A DNA stretch of 64,000 nt from NCBI RefSeq assembly GCF_042676185.1, contig NZ_JBHTJT010000023.1, positions 1 to 64,000 of the forward strand. Reading direction: 5' to 3'. The translations under genes and the position numbers were made by a program. The notes beneath the pieces are model-generated. The model made no database searches. It was not told the origin of the DNA and saw only the letters and a program-made list of their open reading frames with translations. Below are positions 1-8,000 of this stretch, piece after piece. Source of the DNA: Tropicimonas aquimaris. GTDB lineage: Bacteria; Pseudomonadota; Alphaproteobacteria; Rhodobacterales; Rhodobacteraceae. Position 1 is the first letter of the stretch, and each line of letters starts with the position of its first letter.

Positions 1-52
1 TGTTCGCCATTCTCTGTCCTCCGTTTCCTAAACATAACGGTGGACCAGTTCA
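1..52 (-). mobile_element. Probable left end of an insertion sequence, with the first codons of its first gene
   Basis: Read on the minus strand, the integrase fragment stops at a TGA (52-50) that begins TGAACTGGTCCACC, which resembles a terminal inverted repeat of the IS3 kind. About 40 bases further on, a GGAGG precedes an ATG at 10-8 (MAN...), which runs out of the window. The arrangement of inverted repeat, short leader, ribosome site and start codon is typical of an IS reading inward from its end. Only this end is visible, so the family, the target duplication and even the IS identity are inference. Confidence 0.35.
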
Positions 53-241
53 GATGGGGCACTCCAGGTGGATTTCCGGGTACATACGGGCAGCTTCAGC
101 GGCGTTGCTCGTCCTCAACGAGACAGAGAACTCACGCTTGCCAATCGTGGCCACCAGTTCCTGCGGAACCCTACGCCTGTACTTGTATTTGCCAGACTTT
201 CGGTTGGTCGTTAGGTAGTCCATCTCAACAAAGATCTTCAT
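50..241 (-). pseudogene. Truncated tyrosine-recombinase (integrase) N-terminus
   Basis: About 63 codons remain. They contain the basic stretch KYKYRRRVPQEL followed by IGKREFSVSLRTSNAAEAARM, the pattern seen at the N-terminus of phage/island tyrosine recombinases (the arm- or core-binding region that contacts DNA). No catalytic R-H-R-Y domain is present. The start ATG at 241 has GGAG five bases upstream. The gene lies directly downstream of the tRNA-Leu 3' end and points away from it, the usual position of an island integrase. The reading frame ends at 50, exactly where an insertion-sequence-like end begins, so the protein is almost certainly inactive. Calling it an integrase rests on these motifs only. 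Confidence 0.6.
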
Positions 242-323
242 GCTCACTCCACGCGCCATGTGTAGCGAATGTGTAGCGATTTCAAGGTCAATGCCTTGAA
301 CATATTGATGTTTCTTTGGGAAA

Positions 324-410
324 TGGTGCCCAGGAGAGGACTCGAACCTCCACGTCCATACGGACACTAGCACCTGAAGCTAGCGCGTCTACCAATTCCG
401 CCACCTGGGC
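324..410 (-). tRNA. tRNA-Leu (anticodon CAG)
   Basis: The minus strand folds as a class II tRNA. The acceptor stem GCCCAGG pairs with CCTGGGC, followed by discriminator A and an encoded CCA. The anticodon stem CTAGC/GCTAG encloses the loop TTCAGGT, giving anticodon CAG for leucine CUG codons. The D-loop AATTGGTAGA, a variable arm and the T-loop GTTCGAGTC are all present. Length is 87 nt including CCA. Its 3' end faces the integrase remnant, so it is a likely attB target. Confidence 0.97.
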
Positions 411-583
411 AGGTGTCGTGAGCGCGGTCATTATATCCGGCCCGAGGGGGTGTCAACGGCCATTCTGACGATTTTTTCCCGATCCCGATCGGTGTCGACG
501 CAGGCCCTCGGTGCAATCGCGGCTTGTTCCGCGATACGGCGGGCGCTATCTCCATGCCAAGGCACCGTACGGAGGGTATTTCC

Positions 584-1564
584 ATGTCCAGGCTCGTCAC
601 GATCTATGGCGGCTCCGGGTTTGTCGGACGTTACATCACGCGGCGCATGGCCAAGCTCGGCTGGCGGGTGCGGGTGGCTACGCGGGAGCCCGACGAGGCG
701 CTCTTCGTTCGGACTTACGGCGAGGTCGGCCAGGTCGAACCGGTGCCCTGCAACCTGCGCCACGAAGAATCGGTGAAGGCCGCGATGCACGGTGCCGATG
801 CGGTGATCAACTGCGTGGGCGTGCTGGCCGAGCACGGCAAGAACACCTTCGAGGCGCTTCAGGCGGAAGGCCCCGAGCGGATTGCCCGACTGGCAGCCGC
901 CGAAGGCGTCGCACACATGGTGCATATCTCGGCGATCGGCGCCTCGGCGGAATCCGAGAGCGACTATGCCCGCACCAAGGCCGCCGGCGAGGCCGGTGTG
1001 CTGCGTCACATGCCGAATGCGGTGATCCTGCGGCCGTCAGTCATATTCGGGCCCGAGGACGAGTTCTTCAACCGTTTCGCCACGATGTCACGGCTGGGTC
1101 CGGTTCTGTCCATCGTCGGTGCGGAGACCCGGTTCCAGCCGGTCTACGTGGACGACGTGGCACAGGCAGCGGTGCTTGGCGCCACCGGCGAGGCGGCACC
1201 CGGGATCTACGAGCTCGGCGGCCCCGACGTGGACACCTTCCGCGAACTGATGGAGATGATGCTGCGGATCATCCGCCGCCGCCGTCTGGTGCACGACATG
1301 GGGTTCGGGCCCGCCAAGTTGATGGCGCGGGCCTTTGGCGTGGCAGAGAAGCTGAGCTTCGGCATCATCGGCGCTCCTCTGACACTGGACCAGGTAAAGA
1401 ACCTCGCCACCGACAACGTGGTGAGCGACGGTGCGAAGGGGTTCGCGGAACTCGGGATCACGCCGACCTCGATGGAAGCGGTGCTGCCGGAATACCTGTG
1501 GCGCTACCGGCCCAGCGGCCAATACGAGACGCTTACGGAATCGGCGCGAAACCTCAACGCCTGA
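584..1564 (+). CDS. NAD(P)-binding SDR-type protein, NDUFA9-like (complex I assembly/accessory family)
   Basis: The 326-residue protein has an N-terminal Rossmann fold with GGSGFVGR at residues 9-16, typical of atypical short-chain dehydrogenases. It continues with HISAIGAS and LRPSVIFGPEDEFFNRFA, the signature of the NDUFA9/complex-I 39-kDa subunit family. In mitochondria this subunit binds NADPH at the hydrophilic arm; in alphaproteobacteria the homologue is linked to complex I or ubiquinone biology, but its role is not settled. The catalytic YxxK motif is weak (DYARTK). The ATG at 584 has GGAGGG seven bases upstream. It is transcribed alone and ends at a strong terminator. The family call is firm; the complex I role is inferred. 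Confidence 0.85.
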   Translation: MSRLVTIYGGSGFVGRYITRRMAKLGWRVRVATREPDEALFVRTYGEVGQVEPVPCNLRHEESVKAAMHGADAVINCVGVLAEHGKNTFEALQAEGPERIARLAAAEGVAHMVHISAIGASAESESDYARTKAAGEAGVLRHMPNAVILRPSVIFGPEDEFFNRFATMSRLGPVLSIVGAETRFQPVYVDDVAQAAVLGATGEAAPGIYELGGPDVDTFRELMEMMLRIIRRRRLVHDMGFGPAKLMARAFGVAEKLSFGIIGAPLTLDQVKNLATDNVVSDGAKGFAELGITPTSMEAVLPEYLWRYRPSGQYETLTESARNLNA

Positions 1565-1596
1565 CCTGCCAAGAGCACATCTTTCCAACATGACAT

Positions 1597-1627
1597 CGGC
1601 CGCGCCAATGCGCGGCCGTTCTTCTTT
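1597..1627 (+). terminator. Rho-independent terminator after the NDUFA9-like gene
   Basis: A perfect 9-bp stem, CGGCCGCGC (1597-1605) and GCGCGGCCG (1610-1618), closes a CAAT loop and is followed by TTCTTCTTT. It lies between two convergent genes, but the T-rich tail is only on the plus side. Confidence 0.8.
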
Positions 1628-1642
1628 CCAGCGTCAGGCACT

Positions 1643-2446
1643 TCAGAAGTAGGCGATGCCCAGCAGGATCGTGCCCAGAACCAGACGATAGATCACGTAG
1701 GGCGTGAAGCTGACGCTGCGCAGCAGGCGCATCATCAGGATCAGCGCCAGAAGCGCGGCCGCAAAGGCGAAGACCGCGGCGATGGCGGCATCGCGAATCT
1801 GGTTCAGGTCGCCTCTTGCCGCCACTTCCAGACCGAGCAGGCTGCCGGAAGCGATGATCGTCGGGATCGACATGAGCATCGACAGCCGCGCCGCGTCATG
1901 GCGGGCATAGCCGAGCATCCGCGCGCCGGTGATGGTGATGCCCGAGCGCGAGGTGCCGGGAATCAGCGCCACCGCCTGCCAGAGGCCCATGATCCAGGCG
2001 TGTTTCACGCTCCAGTCCTTTGCATCCAAGCGGTCATCACCGTTCTGGTCCGCCCAGTAGAGCAGGATGCCGAAGAGGATCATGGTCCAGCCGATCACCG
2101 CGATCCCGCGCATCGCCTGATCCAGTCCGGTCATGTTCAGCAAAAGCCCGAGCAAGGTCACCGGGATTGTCGAGATCAGCAGCAGCTGCGCCAGCCGGGC
2201 ACCAGACGTGTCGACCCGCCCGCGAAGCAGCCGGCCGAGGCCGATCGCGGCTTCCCGAACGTCGCGCCAGAAATAAAGGATGACGGCAAACAGGGTTCCG
2301 ACATGCACCGCCACATCGATGGTCTGTCCCTGGTCATCGAGGCCTGTAAGATTCGGAAGGAGAATCAGGTGCCCCGAGGAGGAGACCGGCAGAAACTCGG
2401 TAACGCCTTGGATTATTGCGACAAGAAGTATGTGGAAGAGCGACAT
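1643..2446 (-). CDS. uppP: Undecaprenyl-diphosphatase (BacA/UppP)
   Basis: This integral membrane phosphatase converts undecaprenyl pyrophosphate to undecaprenyl phosphate, recycling the lipid carrier for peptidoglycan and surface polysaccharides. The 267-residue length is normal. Both family signatures are visible: QGVTEFLP at 13-20 with SSSGH at 22-26, and PGTSRSG at 163-169; the acidic, Ser and Arg residues form the active site. Several hydrophobic spans cover the rest. It is divergent from gltD and convergent with the NDUFA9-like gene, so it is probably monocistronic. Overproduction of this family gives bacitracin resistance in other species. Confidence 0.95.
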   Translation of the reverse strand: MSLFHILLVAIIQGVTEFLPVSSSGHLILLPNLTGLDDQGQTIDVAVHVGTLFAVILYFWRDVREAAIGLGRLLRGRVDTSGARLAQLLLISTIPVTLLGLLLNMTGLDQAMRGIAVIGWTMILFGILLYWADQNGDDRLDAKDWSVKHAWIMGLWQAVALIPGTSRSGITITGARMLGYARHDAARLSMLMSIPTIIASGSLLGLEVAARGDLNQIRDAAIAAVFAFAAALLALILMMRLLRSVSFTPYVIYRLVLGTILLGIAYF

Positions 2447-2529
2447 GAACCCGGTGCCTCAGGGGATTTTTGTGCGCATCCTAACCAGATGATTATTAAA
2501 GAAAAGCGACAAAGTTAGTAAGTTGTGCT

Positions 2530-2594
2530 GACCTAAATCAGAGTTTTTTCGCTCCAGGAGCGCCCTTGGGCGAAAAAATAGGTCCATTTAGGTC
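2530..2594. repeat. Nested palindrome in the uppP-gltD divergent region
   Basis: Three dyads are stacked. The outer arms are GACCTAAAT (2530-2538) and ATTTAGGTC (2586-2594). The middle arms are TTTTTTCGC (2544-2552) and GCGAAAAAA (2570-2578). Inside are two small palindromes, CGCTCCAGGAGCG and CGCCCTTGGGCG. All are perfect. The element lies 70 bases upstream of the gltD start. It could be a leader hairpin, a bidirectional terminator or a cruciform/protein-binding site; nothing in the sequence decides between these. Confidence 0.7.
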
Positions 2595-2663
2595 ACCATT
2601 TGTGACTTTATTTCTCCCGTGAGTCCATGTAATCAGCGCCAACCGATAAACGGAGGCAAGCCA

Positions 2664-4100
2664 GTGGCAAAACAGCGAATGCTCCAGTTCGTGTCCGTGG
2701 AAAAGCAGATGCCCGAGAAACGGGCCGCGGAAGCGCGCGCGCATGACTTCAAGGAGATCTACGGCGAGTTCGCCGATGCCAAGGCAACCGAACAGGCGAG
2801 CCGGTGCAGCCAGTGCGGCGTGCCCTATTGCCAGTCGCACTGCCCGCTGCACAACAATATTCCGGACTGGCTGCGCCTGACCACCGAAGGGCGCCTGCAG
2901 GAGGCCTACGAGCTGAGCCAGCTCACCAATACCTTCCCCGAGATCTGTGGGCGGATCTGTCCGCAGGACCGGCTGTGCGAAGGCAATTGCGTGATCGAGC
3001 AATCCGGTCATGGCACCGTCACCATCGGCGCAGTGGAGAAATACATCACCGACACCGCATGGGAAGAAGGCTGGGTGCAGCCAATCCGTCCTGCGGTGGA
3101 GCGTTCCGAAAGCGTCGGCATCATCGGTGCGGGCCCCGGCGGGCTGGCGGCAGCCGATGCGCTGCGCCGCGCCGGCGTGCAGGTGACCGTCTATGACCGC
3201 TACGACCGTGCCGGCGGGCTTCTGACCTATGGCATCCCCGGCTTCAAGCTGGAGAAAGAGGTCGTGATGCGCCGCAACAAGCAGCTCGAGGACGGCGGCG
3301 TGAGGTTTGTGCTCAACTGCAACGTGGGCAGCGACATCTCCTTTGCCGAGATCCGCGAGAAGCACGACGCGGTGCTGATCGCCACCGGCGTCTACAAGAG
3401 TCGCGACCTTCAAGGGCCGGGCTCCGGTGCCAGGGGGATCGTACGGGCGATCGACTACCTCACCGCCTCCAACCGCCAGAACCTTGGCGACACGGTGCCG
3501 GAATACGAGAGCGGCGAGCTGAACGCCGCGGGCCGCAAGGTCGTCGTGATCGGCGGCGGCGATACCGCGATGGACTGCGTTCGCACAGCGATCCGGCAGG
3601 GCGCCGACAGCGTGAAATGTCTCTATCGCCGCGACCGCGCAAACATGCCCGGCTCGCAGCGCGAGGTGCAGAACGCCGAGGAAGAGGGCGTCGTCTTCGA
3701 ATGGCTGACCGCGCCGCAGGGCTTCGCCGGCGACCCGGTGAGCGGCGTGATGGTCCAACGGATGCGCCTTGGCGCGCCGGACGCCTCCGGCCGCCAGTCG
3801 CCGGAGGTGATCGAGGGCGCCGACTATGTCGAAGAGGCAGATCTCGTGATCAAGGCGCTCGGCTTCGAGCCTGAGGACCTGCCCGCGCTCTGGGGCGAGG
3901 AGGCGCTGGAGGTGACCCGCTGGGGCACCGTGAAGGCGAACTTCCGAACCCACGAGACCGCGATGCCCGGCGTCTATGCCGTCGGAGACATCGTGCGCGG
4001 CGCGAGCCTCGTGGTCTGGGCGATCCGCGACGGGCGCGAGGCGGCCGACGCTATGCTCGAGGCATTCGAGGCCGCCAGCACCGGGGTCGCCGCCGAGTAA
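2664..4100 (+). CDS. gltD: Glutamate synthase (NADPH) small subunit
   Basis: This is the beta subunit of NADPH-GOGAT. It oxidises NADPH on FAD and passes electrons through Fe-S clusters to the large subunit for ammonia assimilation (glutamine plus 2-oxoglutarate to two glutamates). The 478-residue protein has eight N-terminal cluster cysteines (48, 51, 56, 60 and 95, 99, 105, 109), an FAD-binding GAGPGG at 155-160 and an NADPH-binding GGGDTA near 296. I chose the GTG at 2664 because GGAGG lies seven bases upstream; an upstream in-frame start at 2619 lacks a ribosome site. It precedes a secreted protein and gltB. Confidence 0.95.
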   Translation: MAKQRMLQFVSVEKQMPEKRAAEARAHDFKEIYGEFADAKATEQASRCSQCGVPYCQSHCPLHNNIPDWLRLTTEGRLQEAYELSQLTNTFPEICGRICPQDRLCEGNCVIEQSGHGTVTIGAVEKYITDTAWEEGWVQPIRPAVERSESVGIIGAGPGGLAAADALRRAGVQVTVYDRYDRAGGLLTYGIPGFKLEKEVVMRRNKQLEDGGVRFVLNCNVGSDISFAEIREKHDAVLIATGVYKSRDLQGPGSGARGIVRAIDYLTASNRQNLGDTVPEYESGELNAAGRKVVVIGGGDTAMDCVRTAIRQGADSVKCLYRRDRANMPGSQREVQNAEEEGVVFEWLTAPQGFAGDPVSGVMVQRMRLGAPDASGRQSPEVIEGADYVEEADLVIKALGFEPEDLPALWGEEALEVTRWGTVKANFRTHETAMPGVYAVGDIVRGASLVVWAIRDGREAADAMLEAFEAASTGVAAE

Positions 4101-4171
4101 CCACGGCGCCGCCCCCTTTGCGAAAAGGCCGGATCGTGCAGCGGTCCGGCACCCGACCTGACAGCTCTGGA

Positions 4172-5017
4172 ATGAACATGGAACTCTGGAACGCTCATCG
4201 GATTGCTGGTCTTGCCGTGGCGCTCGCCGCCACGGCCCCGGCCGCGCATGCCCAGTCGGGCGTGCAGGTTCCCGAGGGCTGCGAGGGGTTCCTGACGGTC
4301 CAAATGAAAGGGTGCGGCGTCTCCCACTACTGGCGCTGCGAGGCCGACCCGGAGCAGAACACCTGGGAGGCGCATTACACCGTCGACGGGCTGTTCTCGG
4401 TCTCCGTCTACAGCCCGGAATTCCAGTGGCTCGACAGCCGATATTTCGAGGACGGGCGTCGCGAGTTTCTTGTCGAGGATGGCCCCGACCCCGCTTCGCT
4501 CAGCAATCTGATCGAAACCGGCACGGACAGCTACGCCTTCGTGATGCGCGAGACCGGCCCCGACGGCATCCGCGACATCGTCCACCAGGGGATAGACACG
4601 CTGAGCGGCCGCGAGGTCGTGATCGACGGCGTCACACTCCTTGAGACGGAATTCTCCGCCACCGCGCTCGACGCGCTGTCGGGGGAGGAGGAATACTCGG
4701 TCTTCGGCAACCAGTACGTCCTGCCGGAAGAACGCCTGTTCTTCCTCGGGCCCGACACTTTCGTGCAGGGCATGGAAGAGCAGGAGAACGATTTCAGCCC
4801 CGTCCGGTTCATCCGCCCCGGCGAGCCGGGCTTCGAAGACATGATGCCCCGCTTCGAATGCGAGGCGACCGAGGAAATCCTGTTCCGCCCCCTGACCGAG
4901 GGTGAATCGACACAGACAACTGCGCCGCTGACCGCCGGCGCCCTTCAGAATTCGACCGACACGCTTCTGCCGGCCCCGGGCCGCAAGCTGTCCCAACCGC
5001 GGAGGGTACGCGAATGA
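4172..5017 (+). CDS. Secreted protein of unknown function between gltD and gltB
   Basis: The 281-residue protein starts with a signal peptide (hydrophobic core GLAVALAATAPAAHA, cleavage after AHA-Q). The mature part is acidic and rich in Asp, Glu and aromatic residues. Four cysteines in the first 45 mature residues (CEGF, KGCGVSHYWRC) plus one near the C-terminus could form disulfides. No family is recognised. Its stop overlaps the gltB start (ATGA, 5014-5017), so the two genes are translationally coupled although one product is exported and the other cytoplasmic. The start could be ATG 4172 or ATG 4178; neither has a strong ribosome site. Confidence 0.8.
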   Translation: MNMELWNAHRIAGLAVALAATAPAAHAQSGVQVPEGCEGFLTVQMKGCGVSHYWRCEADPEQNTWEAHYTVDGLFSVSVYSPEFQWLDSRYFEDGRREFLVEDGPDPASLSNLIETGTDSYAFVMRETGPDGIRDIVHQGIDTLSGREVVIDGVTLLETEFSATALDALSGEEEYSVFGNQYVLPEERLFFLGPDTFVQGMEEQENDFSPVRFIRPGEPGFEDMMPRFECEATEEILFRPLTEGESTQTTAPLTAGALQNSTDTLLPAPGRKLSQPRRVRE

Positions 5018-8000
5018 CTCGGGAATTGACTCACTTTGACGCCGCCTGGGCCGAAGCCGAAACAGCCAAGCGGGAATGGATGGCCGAAAACGGCCTCTAC
5101 CGGGAGGAAGACGAGCACTCCTCCTGCGGCGTGGGCCTCGTAGTCGCCATCGACGGCAAGAAGAGCCGCAAGGTCGTCGAGGACGGCATCAACGCGCTCA
5201 AGGCCGTCTGGCACCGCGGCGCCGTGGATGCCGACGGCAAGACCGGCGACGGCGCGGGCATCCACGTGCAGATCCCGGTGCCCTTCTTCTACGACCAGAT
5301 CCGCCGCACCGGCCACGAGCCGGACGTGAACCGCCTGATCGCGGTGGGCCAGATCTTCCTGCCGCGGACCGATTTCGGCGCGCAGGAAACCTGTCGGACC
5401 ATCGTGGAAAGCGAAGTCCTGCGGATGGGTTACTACATCTACGGCTGGCGCCATGTGCCGGTGAATATCGAGTGCCTCGGCGACAAGGCCAACGCGACCC
5501 GTCCGGAGATCGAGCAGATCCTGATCTCCAACGCCAAGGGTGTGGACGAGGAGACGTTCGAGCGCGAGCTTTACGTGATCCGTCGCCGCATCGAGAAGGC
5601 CGCCGCCGCCGCCCGTGTGCCGGGCTTCTACGTCTGCTCGCTTTCCTGCCGGTCGGTGATCTACAAGGGGATGATGCTGGCGCAGGACGTGGCCGAATTC
5701 TACCCCGACCTCAAGGACGAGCGGTTCGAGAGCGCCTTCGCGATCTATCACCAGCGCTATTCGACCAACACCTTCCCGCAATGGTGGCTGGCCCAGCCCT
5801 TCCGCATGCTAGCCCATAACGGCGAGATCAACACGCTCAAGGGCAACATCAACTGGATGAAAAGCCACGAGATCCGGATGGCGCACGCGACCTTCGGAAA
5901 GCTGGCGGACGACATCAAGCCGATCATCGCTCAGGGCTCGTCGGATTCGGCAGCGCTCGATTCCGTGTTCGAGATGCTGGTTCGCGCCGGCCGCTCCGCG
6001 CCGATGGCCAAGACCATGCTGGTACCCGAGAGCTGGTCGATGCAGGCAGTGGAACTGCCGCAGGCATGGCGTGACATGTATTCCTACGTCAACTCGGTGA
6101 TGGAGCCCTGGGACGGCCCCGCGGCGCTGGCCATGACCGATGGCCGCTGGGTCTGCGGCGGGCTCGACCGCAACGGCCTGCGCCCGATGCGCTATGTCGT
6201 CACCGGCGAGGGCCTGCTGATCGCGGGTTCCGAGGTCGGCATGGTTCCGACCAAGGAAACCACGGTCGTGGAGAAGGGCGCACTGGGCCCCGGGCAATTG
6301 ATCGCCGTCGACATGGCCGAGGGCAAGCTCTACCACGACACCGAGATCAAGAACCGGCTCGCCGCCTCGCAGCCTTTCGGCGAATGGGTCGGCAAGATCA
6401 ACGAGCTTGACGAGGTGCTTGCCAGCGTCGCCGAGAAGCCGATGTTCACCGGCGCGGACCTGCGCAAGCGGCAGATCGCGGCCGGCTATTCGGTGGAGGA
6501 ACTGGAGCAGGTCCTGCTGCCGATGGCCGAGGACGCCAAGGAGGCCATCGCCTCGATGGGCGACGACACACCCGCCGCGGTGCTCTCCGAGCAGTATCGC
6601 CCGCTCAGCCACTACTTCCGGCAGAACTTCAGCCAGGTCACCAACCCGCCGATCGATTCCTTGCGCGAATACCGGGTGATGAGCCTCAAGACGCGCTTCG
6701 GCAACCTCAAGAACGTGCTCGACGAGGACAGCAGCCAGACCGAGATCATCGTGCTGGACAGCCCCTTTGTCGGCAACGCGCAGTTCGACGAGCTGGTGCG
6801 CAACTTCAACGCGCCGATGGTCGAAATCGACTGCACCTTCGCCGCCGACGGGCACCACAACGCCCTCGGCGAGGCCCTGCATCGGATCCGTGCGGAGGCC
6901 GAGGAGGCGGTGCGTTCCGGCGCCGGCCACCTCGTGCTGACCGACCATCACCAGTCGGCCGACAAGGTGCCGATGCCGATGATCCTGGCCACCAGCGCGG
7001 TGCATTCGTGGTTGACGCGCGAGGGCCTGCGGACCTTCTGCTCGCTCAACGTGCGCTCTGCCGAATGCATCGACCCGCATTACTTCGCCGTGCTGATCGG
7101 CTGTGGCGCAACGGTGGTGAACGCGTATCTCGCCGAGGACAGCCTCGCCGACAGGATCTCGCGCGGGTTGCTCGAAGGCTCGCTGACCGAGGCGGTGGCG
7201 AAATACCGTGCCGCGGTCGACGCCGGCCTGCTCAAGATCATGTCCAAGATGGGCATCTCCGTGATCTCGTCCTATCGCGGCGGCCTGAACTTCGAGGCCG
7301 TCGGCCTCAGCCGCGCCATGGTGGCGGAATACTTCCCCGGCATGATCAGCCGCATTTCCGGCATCGGCATCGTCGGCATCCAGCGCAAGACCGAGAAGAT
7401 CCACGCCAAGGGCTGGCTCGGCGGCACCGACATCCTGCCCATCGGCGGCTTCTATAAGGCCCGCAAATCCGGCGAGACCCATGCCTGGGGCGCGCAGACG
7501 ATGCACATGTTGCAAACCGCCTGCAACACCGGCTCCTTCGAGCTGTGGAAGCAGTATTCGAAGAAGATGCAGTCCAACCCGCCGATCCACCTGCGCGACC
7601 TGATGGATTTCAAGGCGCTCGGCCGCACCGTGCCGATCGAGGAGGTCGAGAGCATCACCTCGATCCGCAAGCGCTTCGTCACGCCCGGCATGTCGCTCGG
7701 CGCGCTGAGTCCCGAGGCGCACAAGACGCTCAACGTCGCCATGAACCGGATCGGCGCCAAGTCCGACTCCGGCGAGGGCGGCGAGGATCCGGCGCATTTC
7801 GTGCCCGAGCCCAACGGCGATAACCCCTCGGCCAAGATCAAGCAGGTGGCTTCCGGCCGTTTCGGGGTCACCGCCGAGTACCTGAACCACTGCGAGGAGC
7901 TGGAGATCAAGGTTGCCCAGGGCGCCAAGCCCGGCGAGGGTGGCCAGCTGCCCGGCATGAAGGTCACCGAGCTGATCGCGCGTCTGCGGCACTCCACCAA

